Below are positions 17,004 through 25,355 of a stretch of 64,000 nt of DNA, one piece after another. Positions within the stretch are counted from its first letter, which is position 1. The number at the start of each line of letters is the position of its first letter. Location: NCBI RefSeq assembly GCF_000738675.1, contig NZ_JPUX01000001.1, positions 4,216,001 through 4,280,000 of the forward strand, written 5' to 3'. The notes below the pieces were generated by a model. That model was not told the DNA's origin, made no database searches, and saw nothing but the letters and a program-made list of their open reading frames with translations. Source of the stretch: Serratia nematodiphila DZ0503SBS1 (lineage in GTDB: Bacteria > Pseudomonadota > Gammaproteobacteria > Enterobacterales > Enterobacteriaceae). A program made the translations under genes and the position numbers.

Positions 17004-17588
17004 TTACAGGTAAGAAATGGTGTAAGTCACGTTGGAGCTCAGAGCGCCCACTTTTGCCGCTTCGGCGTTGGTTTTGTAGTAGTACGCGTCCAGCGTCAGG
17101 GTTTCTGAATCCGGTGCCGCTTTATCGCCCATGATGTCGGTGACATAAGGCACGTTCAGCTGGATCGGGGTGGAAGAACCGGTTTTAGCCAGAGAGAAGC
17201 CCACGTTCTTCGCAACGGAAGCGTCGTTCTCGTTGACCGAGTTGTTCAGCAAATATTTGCCGTCGGTGGAGATGTTATCCGCGGAGGAGAAGTAGATTTT
17301 CAGCGGGGTGCCTGCAGTGCCGGCCGCCGGCGAACAGCCGGAGAAGGTCAGCGAGAAGGACTTCTTGTTCTTGGTGATTGGCCCAACGGCGTTACCCGCG
17401 TCGGTCACCGAGATCGGGCTCAGCGCGACGGTGAAATCCGCGCTTTTTCCGCCGTTAATCGTACAGGTGGTGTCGGTAATGGCACCGGTAAAGTTAATGA
17501 TGCCACCGGCGGCATTGTTTTCAGCAAAAGCCGTAGGCGCAGCGACCGCTGCCGCCATGATTGCAACAGAAAACATCTTCTTCATCAT
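17004..17588 (-). CDS. Major fimbrial subunit (type 1-like pilin)
   Basis: 194 residues. Signal peptide about 1-22 (ending PTAFA), then ENNAAGGIINFTGAITDTTC with the donor-strand segment. The conserved pilin Cys pair is in DTTCTINGG and FSGCSPAAG, and the C-terminus VTYTISYL is typical. The frame opens at 17603, but GGAG at 17601-17598 is 9 bases before the ATG at 17588, so the protein is read as MMKKMFSVAI. First gene of the fimbrial operon; it would form the shaft. Confidence 0.92.
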   Translation of the reverse strand: MMKKMFSVAIMAAAVAAPTAFAENNAAGGIINFTGAITDTTCTINGGKSADFTVALSPISVTDAGNAVGPITKNKKSFSLTFSGCSPAAGTAGTPLKIYFSSADNISTDGKYLLNNSVNENDASVAKNVGFSLAKTGSSTPIQLNVPYVTDIMGDKAAPDSETLTLDAYYYKTNAEAAKVGALSSNVTYTISYL

Positions 17589-17770
17589 GAGATAAAACTC
17601 CATAACAGTTTGGTTTAAAAGAACAAATAAAAATCAGCCGCTGCCGGCGGGATAAAATAATCCCTCCCCGTAATACAGAGGCAAAAGGATGAACACATTC
17701 CTGTTTTTATAAAATCAAGCAATAGCGTTATTAATCACCCGAAAATAAAAACGATGAAAATAACGAATCT

Positions 17771-18385
17771 CTAGAGAACCTCCGAGAAACCGGATGAGAT
17801 TTCCAGTAAGTTGTGCACCCGATTTTTCAATCCTATTTTGCGTAATGCACTGCATTTCTGCGTACTGACCGTTTTTACGCTTTTATCAAGAATCCTGGAA
17901 ACCTGAGTCACCGTATAGCCGAAGGAAAGCAAAAGGAGCGTTTCCACTTCACTTTTCGTCACACAACTTTTCGTATGGCGGCCCACGCCTCTCTCAACGC
18001 TTCCATTCACTGCAGGGCGCTGCGAGATATTATCCACCAGAAAAGACAGCTCTTTACTGATGCCGGGGACACTGCCTTTTTTATCGAGCACGACGACATC
18101 ATGCGAGACAGAGCGAAATAACAGACGGCGTTTCTCTTCCGTCGTCAAAAAAATCTTTACGCCATGAATAGCCGACAATAATGCCACAGCCATACTGAAG
18201 CGCGACATGCTTTTTACCGCATCATCGACGATCAGAATATCGTGGCAATTTCGCCCCATAGCCAAAGGCAGATCGTCATAGTAGGCAATAACGTGATCTT
18301 TATGAAAAACACTTGGCATCAATATTATTCTTTTTATCGCCTCTCTGAAAAAAATGTTTTCAGATACGATACCGATACTGAGCAT
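17771..18385 (-). CDS. LuxR-type response-regulator-like transcription factor
   Basis: 204 residues from the ATG at 18385, which has GGAG just upstream; alternative starts at 18400 (ATG) and 18412 (TTG) are in frame. The N-terminal half resembles a receiver (LSIGIVSENIFFREAIKRII, then DILIVDDAVKSM), but the full acidic pocket is not obvious. Residues about 140-200 form a GerE/LuxR helix-turn-helix (LLLLSFGYTVTQVSRILDKSVKTV). It lies directly upstream of the pilin gene on the same strand, so it is a likely regulator of the fimbriae. Similar regulators (RcsB-like, FimZ-like) control fimbriae in relatives. Confidence 0.82.
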   Translation of the reverse strand: MLSIGIVSENIFFREAIKRIILMPSVFHKDHVIAYYDDLPLAMGRNCHDILIVDDAVKSMSRFSMAVALLSAIHGVKIFLTTEEKRRLLFRSVSHDVVVLDKKGSVPGISKELSFLVDNISQRPAVNGSVERGVGRHTKSCVTKSEVETLLLLSFGYTVTQVSRILDKSVKTVSTQKCSALRKIGLKNRVHNLLEISSGFSEVL

Positions 18386-18670
18386 ACTTACTCCATCCAT
18401 AGCCAAGGACAACGTCGATACTTTGCACTTAATACCTATCTTTTCTTGGAAAGTTCACATTACCGTTCGTGAGCGAACAATAAGCGATTGGCACATAAAC
18501 AAGCGCCGTAAACACGAAGATAATTCTGCATCAAACCATAAAATACAGAAACATTGTTTTTATTAACCAAATTAATAATTATAATAATCTAAAAAAACAA
18601 ATTTTTTAAGAATTTAACACCAAAAATAACATAAAAAACGGCAATGGAATGCATTTTAAGTTAGCCGAGA
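18386..18670. other. AT-rich intergenic stretch without a recognisable gene
   Basis: Between the LuxR gene and the insertion-sequence remnant the DNA is very AT-rich, with long A and T runs (for example around 18570-18640). No convincing gene, tRNA or terminator was found. It probably contains the divergent regulatory region of the fimbrial regulator. The composition would suit H-NS binding, which is an inference. Confidence 0.5.
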
Positions 18671-18674
18671 AAGT

Positions 18675-19260
18675 AAAAAGCCGCCTTCATTGAAGGCGGC
18701 TTTGGCTACGCCCCAGAGGAGCGTTCTAAGTTCGGACTCATAGAGCCCTCTCTTCACACTTCATGTAGCGATAACTGTTTATCATCCGCTTCATGCTTTT
18801 CTTGATACTTGACGTATTTACGGATCATTTTTGTATTCACACCTACGGTGTCTACGCCGTATCCCTTTGCCCATAAGGTATTTCCTCATAGCCTATGCTT
18901 GCGTAAATAGGGAAATTTGCTGAAGGGCCTTATTGCTGTCCTACCCTTCAAGTAACCCATCACCTCTGATACTGGCAACTTCGGCGGTATCTTCACCAAA
19001 AGATGCACATGCTCTAACTGAACATTTAATTCAATAATTTGGATCTTCAGTTGCTCACTGAGTATCCATATCTGTCGGTACACTTCTTTCCCAACATTGC
19101 CTTTGAAAATTCTGAACGGCACTTAGGCGTCCAGACTATATGATATTGACGATGCCGCAGTACGTGAGAGGCTCTTTGAAACCTGCTCATGTTTAATTTC
19201 CTTATAATTTATATGGACAATGGATGGGGATTTTGGCATGAGTAGATTTTTACAGGCAGA
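18675..19260 (-). mobile_element. Remnant of an IS200/IS605-family element (IS200 group)
   Basis: The broken transposase at 18754-19190 is followed on its 3' side by a perfect hairpin GCCGCCTTC-ATT-GAAGGCGGC (18680-18700) and the text GGCTACGCCCCAGAGGAGCG, which is typical of IS200-type right ends. There are no terminal inverted repeats, as expected for this family. The outer boundaries, especially near 19260, are approximate. Confidence 0.75.
18754..19190 (-). pseudogene. tnpA: IS200-type transposase TnpA, inactivated
   Basis: The product can be read in pieces. From the ATG at 19190 it runs MSRFQRASHVLRHRQYHIVW up to about 19120, then a one-base loss shifts the frame. It continues from about 19120 as PFRIFKGNVGKEVYRQ to the HUH motif HVHLLVKIPPK and GRTAIRPFSKF. 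A TGA at 18886-18888 interrupts it, after which the frame continues through GNTLWAKGYGVDTVG and MIRKYVKYQE (which carries the catalytic Tyr) to a stop at 18754. One frameshift and one nonsense codon mean it cannot make a functional Y1 transposase. Confidence 0.88.
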
Positions 19261-19424
19261 GCCAAGACCGAGCCGATAACCACGCCCACAGGACATGGTT
19301 TTAAACCAGGAATAAAAAACGCCCTTGATTATTTATTTTTTCGCCCAGAATCTTGACCTATCTGAAGTTTCAATAAATACTAGCAGTGAACTACAGGCCT
19401 ATATCATTATAAAAACCTGAATAC

Positions 19425-20222
19425 ATGAAATATATTATCGATCTCTGCGTGATCTATGACGCAAACGCGTGTAGTCTCCAACTCATTGATAATGATGAGT
19501 CATCAATACGGATATCCAACCCGGCTTCGCGCCTGTTAATTGAAATGCTGACTCATCCCAATATCCCATTGAAACGTGAGATGTTGATAAAAAAGGTATG
19601 GGAAGAGTATGGTTTTTCAGGCTCATCGATCAGTCTAAATGTGGCCGTCAGTGAAATAAGAAAAGCATTCAAACTTCTGGGTAGAGAAACTTCCCCAATA
19701 AAGACCCTGGCGAAAGTCGGGTTTTGTTTCACCGCTATGATTGAAATTTATCCGCCACCGCAGGTAACCGTCAGCGAAACGCCGCCTTCTTATGCTTCAG
19801 AGCCGCTTTCGCCCCTGGCTCCTGTTGCCGAACCACACCACGTGCCGCCGCAGAAAAAGGTAAAGGTTAGCGCTGTTGCCACTGTCTGCTGCGTATTTAT
19901 TCCTCTGTTGATCGTAGCGACGCTTTATCCTATCGAACCTGCTGATCAACCTTGGGAAAATTTAGTTGCGTTAGGAAAAAAAGACAATTGCACCTTATAT
20001 TCTCTGGATGCAGATAAACATATTGATGACGAACTGGAAAAGCGCATGGTCAACCAGGCATTAGAAGGCAGCGGTGTGGATTGTCTAGCCAGTAAGGTGG
20101 ATATCTATTTTTCTTCCGAAAAATATACGTTGACTTCTAACACCTTCCTCGGTGTGTGTTATCTCGGCTCGCAAGATCGATATAACCACTGTGTTACCTA
20201 CAAAATTCTCAATGGAAAATAA
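19425..20222 (+). CDS. ToxR/CadC/MarT-like membrane-bound winged-helix regulator
   Basis: 265 residues. Residues about 1-105 are an OmpR/PhoB-type winged helix (REMLIKKVWEEYGFSGSSIS, then VSEIRKAFKLLG, IKTLAKVGFCF). A proline-rich linker (about 106-145) leads to one membrane helix (VSAVATVCCVFIPLLIVATL, about 147-167) and a C-terminal periplasmic domain with several cysteines. This is the ToxR/CadC one-component layout, sensing in the periplasm and binding DNA in the cytosol. The next gene starts immediately after its stop. Such pairs often regulate nearby fimbriae or adhesins (compare marT-fidL), so control of the fimbrial operon is plausible. Confidence 0.85.
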   Translation: MKYIIDLCVIYDANACSLQLIDNDESSIRISNPASRLLIEMLTHPNIPLKREMLIKKVWEEYGFSGSSISLNVAVSEIRKAFKLLGRETSPIKTLAKVGFCFTAMIEIYPPPQVTVSETPPSYASEPLSPLAPVAEPHHVPPQKKVKVSAVATVCCVFIPLLIVATLYPIEPADQPWENLVALGKKDNCTLYSLDADKHIDDELEKRMVNQALEGSGVDCLASKVDIYFSSEKYTLTSNTFLGVCYLGSQDRYNHCVTYKILNGK

Positions 20223-20717
20223 ATGGCCGCATTGCGCAACCCAAAAATACTGATTATCGGATTTTTGGCAGTGATCCTCTTCATTATCCTGCTTCGTGTT
20301 TTAACACCCGCCGCACCTGTATATATCAATTGCCAAGCCGAAACGATCGCAAAAAAACGATTAGCTTCAGGCGATGACCTGGAACTAAAAATGACGGGCA
20401 GTTTATTCATCTATGACGAACATCACGCCATGATCGCTCAACGTGGGGACATTACCTTGGAAGGAAAAACCTACAAACTGGATAGAAAAATAAACTTTGA
20501 TATAAAGAGGTTGGATCACGGGTTTTACATGACCACCCACCGAGAAATCAGCAAAGATCCCGACGATAACGCGCCGCATGAACTGATCAAAGAAATCCCC
20601 ATGCTCTCTCTCCTCATTAAGAATGGCGTTTTTTCGATGCGTAAAGTGCGACAGGATGCGTACATCGTTCATGGCGTGCTTTTCCCGATCACGATATGCC
20701 ATAGCAGAATGCTATAG
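20223..20717 (+). CDS. FidL-like inner-membrane protein
   Basis: 164 residues. One N-terminal membrane helix (about 8-27, ILIIGFLAVILFIILLRVL) followed by a soluble periplasmic domain beginning AAPVYINCQAETIAKKR. Its ATG directly abuts the stop of the membrane regulator, so the two are co-expressed and probably interact, as ToxS does with ToxR. The family resemblance is to FidL, which pairs with the MarT regulator in Salmonella. Biochemical function is unknown. Confidence 0.75.
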   Translation: MAALRNPKILIIGFLAVILFIILLRVLTPAAPVYINCQAETIAKKRLASGDDLELKMTGSLFIYDEHHAMIAQRGDITLEGKTYKLDRKINFDIKRLDHGFYMTTHREISKDPDDNAPHELIKEIPMLSLLIKNGVFSMRKVRQDAYIVHGVLFPITICHSRML

Positions 20718-20792
20718 AGAGACAGCGAAGAAGCATAAGGGGGCGCGCTCTTGGCAAACACGCCCCAGATGGCGGTTGGGGAGGCGGGAGGA

Positions 20793-21008
20793 CTATTTTA
20801 CCGACATATCCGTGCGGACGATGCCATGGTTTTTCATCACCTCTTCCATGGTGAGGTTCTCATCGTACGGCGTATCGTCCACCACGACGTCTTGCGGGCG
20901 GACATAAGGTTTGGTCGCGCGTTTGAACATCCACCACCATACGAACACCAGGAAAGCGCCGGACTTCAAAAAGATCATGGTCCATAAGGCGACTTGATAC
21001 CAGTTCAT
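20793..21008 (-). CDS. Small single-pass membrane protein of unknown function
   Basis: 71 residues beginning MNWYQVALWTMIFLKSGAFL. One membrane helix (about 5-27) is followed by a charged cytosolic tail (VRPQDVVVDDTPYDENLTME). The start at 21008 has GGAG six bases upstream; the frame is open to 21125, but the extra residues look non-coding. It lies downstream of serT on the same strand, beyond the tRNA terminator. I do not recognise a characterised family. Confidence 0.72.
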   Translation of the reverse strand: MNWYQVALWTMIFLKSGAFLVFVWWWMFKRATKPYVRPQDVVVDDTPYDENLTMEEVMKNHGIVRTDMSVK

Positions 21009-21196
21009 CTCTGTCTCCATAAGAGCATTAAGCAAAATTGATAAGGCGGCGTTGCTTGTCGCAGCGGTAACGCCTGGCAACAGCAGGCATCCGAGCGGCC
21101 GGCCTTGATAGGTGCATAATCTCACCGACGCATGGCCCTTATCAATAGCCGATCGCGTTTCCTGCAGAAGCGCCCCGGTTTATCCGCACGCAAAAG

Positions 21197-21226
21197 CAAA
21201 AAACCCCGTGCTCAGAGAGCACGGGG
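21197..21226 (-). terminator. Terminator of the tRNA-Ser gene
   Basis: On the minus strand a perfect 10-bp stem, CCCCGTGCTC-TCT-GAGCACGGGG (21226-21204), is followed by T residues (21203-21197). It begins 11 bases after the 3' end of serT. Confidence 0.9.
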
Positions 21227-21236
21227 TCAGAATGTA

Positions 21237-21324
21237 TGGCGGAGGAGCAGAGATTCGAACTCTGGAACGGTTTCCCGTCGACGGTTTTCAAGACCGTTGC
21301 CTTCAGCCACTCGGCCACCCCTCC
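21237..21324 (-). tRNA. serT: tRNA-Ser (anticodon UGA)
   Basis: 88 bases including an encoded CCA. Acceptor GGAGGGG pairs with CTCCTCC, the D arm is GTGGCCGAGTGGCTGAAGGC, the anticodon loop reads CTTGAAA (anticodon TGA from 21288-21290), there is a long class II variable arm, and the T loop is GTTCGAATC. It corresponds to E. coli serT, which also lies beside yccA. It reads UCA and UCG serine codons. Confidence 0.97.
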
Positions 21325-21549
21325 GCAACGACGCGCACTATAAACAGACCTTATTCGCTTGTAAAGCCCGAACGCGTTCAACCGCGCGAAAAATCGCCGC
21401 AGGCAAAGCAAGCGGCGATCAAACGAACACCCGCCCCGCTGTTGCCATAATGATAACTAAGGGTAAAGATTGGTAAACAAACTTTAATCAAGCCCTTGCG
21501 CTGCCTATCATCGGGATTATTTTGTGATGGCCTGATAAGAGAGAGCATT

Positions 21550-22209
21550 ATGGACCGCATTGTCGTCTCATCTTCTTCGCGCGACTCGCTGCTCAGCACG
21601 CATAAAGTCCTGCGCAACACCTATTTCCTGTTATCCCTGACCCTGGCTTTCTCAGCCCTGACCGCGACCGCCAGTACAATGTTGGGTCTGCCTGCGCCAG
21701 GCTTGCTGCTGATGCTGGTCGGTTTCTACGGCCTGATGTTCCTGACCCATAAACTGGCCAACAGCCCGGCGGGCATTCTGGCGGCTTTCGCGCTGACCGG
21801 TTTCATGGGATACGCCCTCGGCCCGATCCTCAGTTCGTTCCTGAACGCCGGCGCGGGCGATCTGATCATGCTGGCGCTGGGCGGCACCGCTGCGGTGTTC
21901 TTCTGCTGCTCGGCGTATGTGCTGACCACCCGTAAAGACATGTCGTTCCTGTCCGGCATGATGATGGCCGGTTTTGTGGTGCTGCTGGTGGCGGTGATCG
22001 CCAACCTGTTCCTGCAGATCCCTGCTCTGCACCTGGCTATCAGCGCGCTGTTCATCCTGTTCTCCGCCGGCGCGATCCTGTGGGAAACCAGCAACATCAT
22101 TCACGGCGGCGAGACCAACTACATTCGCGCCACCGTTAGCCTGTACGTGTCGCTCTACAACATGTTCATCAGCCTGTTGAGCATTCTGGGCTTCGCCCGC
22201 AGCAACTGA
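21550..22209 (+). CDS. yccA: YccA, BAX-inhibitor-1-family membrane protein (FtsH modulator)
   Basis: 219 residues with seven hydrophobic helices and the UPF0005/BI-1 pattern. The start is [20 protein letters not shown], as in E. coli YccA. In E. coli YccA is an FtsH substrate that modulates FtsH proteolysis, for example of jammed SecY. The frame is open to 21496, but the ATG at 21550 follows a GAGAG site and matches the family start. Divergent from serT; a strong terminator follows. Confidence 0.95.
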   Translation: MDRIVVSSSSRDSLLSTHKVLRNTYFLLSLTLAFSALTATASTMLGLPAPGLLLMLVGFYGLMFLTHKLANSPAGILAAFALTGFMGYALGPILSSFLNAGAGDLIMLALGGTAAVFFCCSAYVLTTRKDMSFLSGMMMAGFVVLLVAVIANLFLQIPALHLAISALFILFSAGAILWETSNIIHGGETNYIRATVSLYVSLYNMFISLLSILGFARSN

Positions 22210-22231
22210 TCGCGCGTTACGCATGCCTTCC

Positions 22232-22261
22232 AAGCCCCGCTCCGGCGGGGCTTTGTTTTTT
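22232..22261 (+). terminator. Terminator after yccA
   Basis: AAGCCCCGC-TCCG-GCGGGGCTT (22232-22253) has a perfect 9-bp stem and a tetraloop, then TGTTTTTT. It lies 23 bases after the yccA stop. Confidence 0.92.
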
Positions 22262-22320
22262 GCGGCCGAAAAAATTTGCTAAACTGGCGGCCGTTCCGAA
22301 TTATCCGTTATCGAGGCAGT

Positions 22321-22650
22321 ATGTTGGAGTTTGAAGGTCAGGTTATCGACACTGACGCGCAGGGCTATCTGAAAAACAGCGCCGACTGGCATGAGGGCCT
22401 GGCGCCGCTGCTGGCCGCGCAGGAAGAGATCGTGCTCACCGAAGCACACTGGGAAGTGGTGCGCTTCGTGCGCGACTTCTATCAGGAATTCAATACGTCG
22501 CCGGCTATTCGCATGCTGGTCAAAGCCATGGCGCAGAAATACGGCGAAGAAAAAGGCAACAGCCGCTATCTGTATCGCCTGTTCCCGAAAGGGCCGGCCA
22601 AACAAGCCACCAAAATCGCCGGCTTGCCGAAACCGGTGAAATGCATCTGA
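22321..22650 (+). CDS. tusE: TusE, sulfur-relay protein for tRNA 2-thiouridine
   Basis: 109 residues, a DsrC-family protein. The C-terminal PVKCI carries the penultimate active Cys108 that accepts sulfur from TusBCD and passes it to MnmA to make s2U34 in tRNAs for Lys, Glu and Gln. The conserved block [20 protein letters not shown] (about 48-67) is present. Start chosen at 22321 (MLEFEGQVI), as in E. coli. Cytosolic. Confidence 0.96.
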   Translation: MLEFEGQVIDTDAQGYLKNSADWHEGLAPLLAAQEEIVLTEAHWEVVRFVRDFYQEFNTSPAIRMLVKAMAQKYGEEKGNSRYLYRLFPKGPAKQATKIAGLPKPVKCI

Positions 22651-22684
22651 CCGTTCTGCCCGCAGCGTCGCTGCAGGCGAGCAT

Positions 22685-22963
22685 TCAATAGCGAATGCCA
22701 AACCCGGCGTAATCGGCCACCCCCTGCGGCTCCACCAGCACGCGTTCAACGCGCGCGCTGCGCGGGCCGCCCTGTTTCAACCACTCCACCAGCTTATCCA
22801 CCTGCGCCTGTGTGCCGCAGGCCACCACCTGAACGCTGCCGTCATCGAGATTGCGCGCATAGCCGGTCACCCCCAACGCCTCGGCCTGCCGCTGAGTGGA
22901 ATAGCGGAACCCTACCCCCTGCACCACGCCATACACATACGCAGCAATGCAAACTTGTGTCAT
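22685..22963 (-). CDS. acyP: Acylphosphatase
   Basis: 92 residues, family length. The phosphate-binding [12 protein letters not shown] (Arg at about 20) and [10 protein letters not shown] (catalytic Asn at about 38) are both present. It hydrolyses acyl phosphates such as carbamoyl phosphate and 1,3-bisphosphoglycerate. It lies between tusE and rlmI on the opposite strand, as in E. coli (yccX). The upstream gap to rlmI is about 90 bases. Confidence 0.96.
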   Translation of the reverse strand: MTQVCIAAYVYGVVQGVGFRYSTQRQAEALGVTGYARNLDDGSVQVVACGTQAQVDKLVEWLKQGGPRSARVERVLVEPQGVADYAGFGIRY

Positions 22964-23056
22964 AATCGCCCCCTTAATTCAGTTTTCATTATGGCATTGC
23001 CGTGCCTTTGCACCGCCATGTCACTCTTTCTATCCTAGCTGGCAGCATTATTAATT

Positions 23057-24247
23057 ATGACCGTACGCCTGTTTCTCGCCAAAGGACGTGAAAAGTCCTT
23101 ACTCCGTCGCCACCCTTGGGTGTTCTCCGGCGCCGTTCAACGTGTTGAGGGTAAAGCCCTCTCCGGTGAAACCATCGATATCCTCGACAGCCAGGGCAAG
23201 TGGCTGGCGCGCGGCGCCTATTCGCCCGAGTCGCAGATCCGCGCACGCGTCTGGACTTTCCAGCAGGATGAAGAGATTAACATCGATTTCTTTATTCGCC
23301 GCCTGCAGCAAGCGCAAAGCTGGCGCGACTGGGTCGCGCAGCGTGACGGTCTGGACGGATACCGCCTGATCGCCGGCGAGTCCGACGGCCTGCCGGGCAT
23401 CACTATCGATCGCTTCCAGAATTTCCTGGTGCTGCAGCTGCTGTCCGCCGGTGCCGAATACCAGCGCCCGGCCCTGCTTTCCGCCCTGCAGCATTGCTAC
23501 CCGGAATGTTCGATTTACGATCGCTCCGACGTTGCGGTGCGTAAAAAAGAAGGCCTGCCGCTGGCGCAGGGCCCGGTGCTGGGCGATCTGCCGCCGGAAC
23601 TGCTGCCTATTACCGAGCACGGCATGAAGCTGCTGGTGGACATTCAGCAAGGGCACAAGACCGGTTTCTACCTCGACCAACGCGACAGCCGCCTGGCGGC
23701 GCGGAACTACTCTGCCGGCCGCCGAGTGCTGAACTGCTTCTCCTACACCGGCGCCTTCGCCGTTTCCGCTCTGATGGGCGGCTGCGCGCAGGTGATCAGC
23801 GTGGATACCTCGCAGGCGGCGCTGGACATCGCCAAACAGAACGTCGAACTCAACAAGCTGGATCTGAACAAGGCGGAGTTCGTTCGCGATGACGTGTTCC
23901 AGCTGCTGCGCAACTACCGCGCTCAAGGCGAAAAATTCGATCTGATCATCATGGATCCGCCTAAGTTCGTCGAGAACAAGAATCAGCTGGCCAGCGCCTG
24001 CCGCGGCTACAAAGACATCAACATGCTGGCGCTGCAGTTGCTGAATCCAGGCGGCATTCTGCTCAGCTTCTCCTGCTCCGGCCTGATGCCGACCGACCTA
24101 TTCCAGAAAATTTTGGCCGATGCCGCTGTAGATGCCGGACGTGATGTACAATTTATAGAGCAGTTCCGCCAGGCTGCCGATCACCCGGTGATCGCCACGT
24201 ATCCTGAGGGGCTGTATCTGAAAGGCTTCGCTTGTCGGGTGATGTAA
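23057..24247 (+). CDS. rlmI: 23S rRNA m5C1962 methyltransferase RlmI
   Basis: 396 residues. N-terminal PUA domain (about 1-78, [20 protein letters not shown]), an EEHEE linker domain, then a Rossmann methyltransferase with [18 protein letters not shown] (SAM binding, about 219-236) and the catalytic motif IIMDPPKF. It methylates C1962 of 23S rRNA. Its stop codon is immediately followed by the sigma-32 promoter of hspQ. Confidence 0.97.
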   Translation: MTVRLFLAKGREKSLLRRHPWVFSGAVQRVEGKALSGETIDILDSQGKWLARGAYSPESQIRARVWTFQQDEEINIDFFIRRLQQAQSWRDWVAQRDGLDGYRLIAGESDGLPGITIDRFQNFLVLQLLSAGAEYQRPALLSALQHCYPECSIYDRSDVAVRKKEGLPLAQGPVLGDLPPELLPITEHGMKLLVDIQQGHKTGFYLDQRDSRLAARNYSAGRRVLNCFSYTGAFAVSALMGGCAQVISVDTSQAALDIAKQNVELNKLDLNKAEFVRDDVFQLLRNYRAQGEKFDLIIMDPPKFVENKNQLASACRGYKDINMLALQLLNPGGILLSFSCSGLMPTDLFQKILADAAVDAGRDVQFIEQFRQAADHPVIATYPEGLYLKGFACRVM

Positions 24248-24275
24248 CTTGAAATGCGCTGCCTTGCCCCCATAT
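24248..24275 (+). promoter_or_regulatory. Sigma-32 heat-shock promoter of hspQ
   Basis: CTTGAAA (24248-24254), a 13-base spacer and CCCCATAT (24268-24275) match the sigma-32 consensus CTTGAAA-N13/14-CCCCATnT at every defined position. It starts right after the rlmI stop and is 32 bases before the hspQ ATG. hspQ is a known heat-shock gene in E. coli. Confidence 0.93.
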
Positions 24276-24307
24276 ATGAGCAAGGCATTGTTTCTCAGGA
24301 GGTCATC

Positions 24308-24625
24308 ATGATTGCCAGCAAATTCGGTATCGGACAACAGGTTAGGCATAAACTGCTGGGGTATTTGGGGGTCGTTATCGATATCGACCCGGAATACTCT
24401 TTAGAACAACCCAAAGCTGACGAGATAGCGGCGAACGACGAACTGCGTTCCGCCCCTTGGTACCACGTGGTGATGGAAGACGAGGAAGGCCAACCGGTGC
24501 ACACCTATCTGGCGGAAGCGCAGCTGGATGGTGAGCCCCAGGAAGCACATCCCGAGCAGCCATCGCTGGATGAACTGGCGGAATCCATCCGTCACCAGTT
24601 ACAGGCGCCACGTTTGCGCAATTGA
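24308..24625 (+). CDS. hspQ: Heat-shock protein HspQ
   Basis: 105 residues, the YccV/HspQ family. It begins [20 protein letters not shown] and has the conserved [20 protein letters not shown] block (about 57-76). In E. coli HspQ binds hemimethylated DNA and promotes degradation of certain proteins; in Yersinia it acts as a specificity-enhancing factor for Lon. The start follows AGGAGG at 24298-24303. It has its own sigma-32 promoter and a terminator. Confidence 0.96.
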   Translation: MIASKFGIGQQVRHKLLGYLGVVIDIDPEYSLEQPKADEIAANDELRSAPWYHVVMEDEEGQPVHTYLAEAQLDGEPQEAHPEQPSLDELAESIRHQLQAPRLRN

Positions 24626-24652
24626 CCGCGCCAAGACCTGAGAAACCCCGAG

Positions 24653-24684
24653 AGGGCCCGGCATCGCGCCAGGCCCTTTTTTTA
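24653..24684 (+). terminator. Terminator after hspQ
   Basis: AGGGCC pairs with GGCCCT, with an inner GGC/GCC, followed by seven T residues (24677-24683). It sits between hspQ and the convergent yccU, 28 bases after the hspQ stop. Confidence 0.82.
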
Positions 24685-24685
24685 T

Positions 24686-25099
24686 TTAGCGCTCCAGCCC
24701 TAAACGCGGGATTTCTATTTTTGGGCAGCGATCCATCACTACGCGCAGCCCAGCCTGTTGCGCCAGCGCTGCCGCCTGATCGTTGATCACCCCTATCTGC
24801 AACCACAGCGCCCTGGCGCCGATCGCTATCGCCTCTTGCGCCACGCCGTAAGCCGCCTCCGAATTGCGAAACACATCAACCATATCCACCGGCTGTGGGA
24901 TAGCGGCCAGCGTAGGGTAAACCTGCTGCCCCAGCAGCGTCTGCCCCGCCAGTTTTGGGCTGACCGGGATCACCTGATACCCTTGTGCCAACAGATATGC
25001 CATCACACCATAGCTGGGCCGCGACGGGTTATCGCTGGCGCCGACCAGCGCGATGGTTTTCACCTGCTGCAACAGCTCAACAATCTCTTGATCTTGCAT
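24686..25099 (-). CDS. yccU: CoA-binding Rossmann-fold protein YccU
   Basis: 137 residues. The N-terminal [20 protein letters not shown] (about 15-34) is the CoA-binding domain nucleotide loop, like the alpha subunit of succinyl-CoA synthetase, followed by [11 protein letters not shown] and ALWLQIGV. Single-domain protein; its physiological role is not established. ATG at 25099 is chosen over an upstream TTG at 25105 because GGGAG is 6 bases before it. Confidence 0.9.
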   Translation of the reverse strand: MQDQEIVELLQQVKTIALVGASDNPSRPSYGVMAYLLAQGYQVIPVSPKLAGQTLLGQQVYPTLAAIPQPVDMVDVFRNSEAAYGVAQEAIAIGARALWLQIGVINDQAAALAQQAGLRVVMDRCPKIEIPRLGLER

Positions 25100-25355
25100 C
25101 TTCAACTCCCGTTTATCACTGCGTCACTTTCCATTTCGAGTGTAACCGATCGGCATTCGCTCGGTTAAACGCTAATGCGAAGGAAACTTCACCGCAATCT
25201 TATGGTCAGAGGCTGTCGCGGTTCAGCTGCGCACGGTCGTGTCTAATCGCGATAAAATATGTAAAAATGTAAACAAAATACCCGATTGAAAAATTTTGAC
25301 ACAACCTATGCCGTGTTCAACACTTAGAGCTACGTCACTTTATAAGGAGATAATG

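Noticed and set aside
17604..17770. A phase-variable invertible switch upstream of the pilin gene
   Set aside because: I saw no matching pair of inverted repeats and no recombinase gene in the window.
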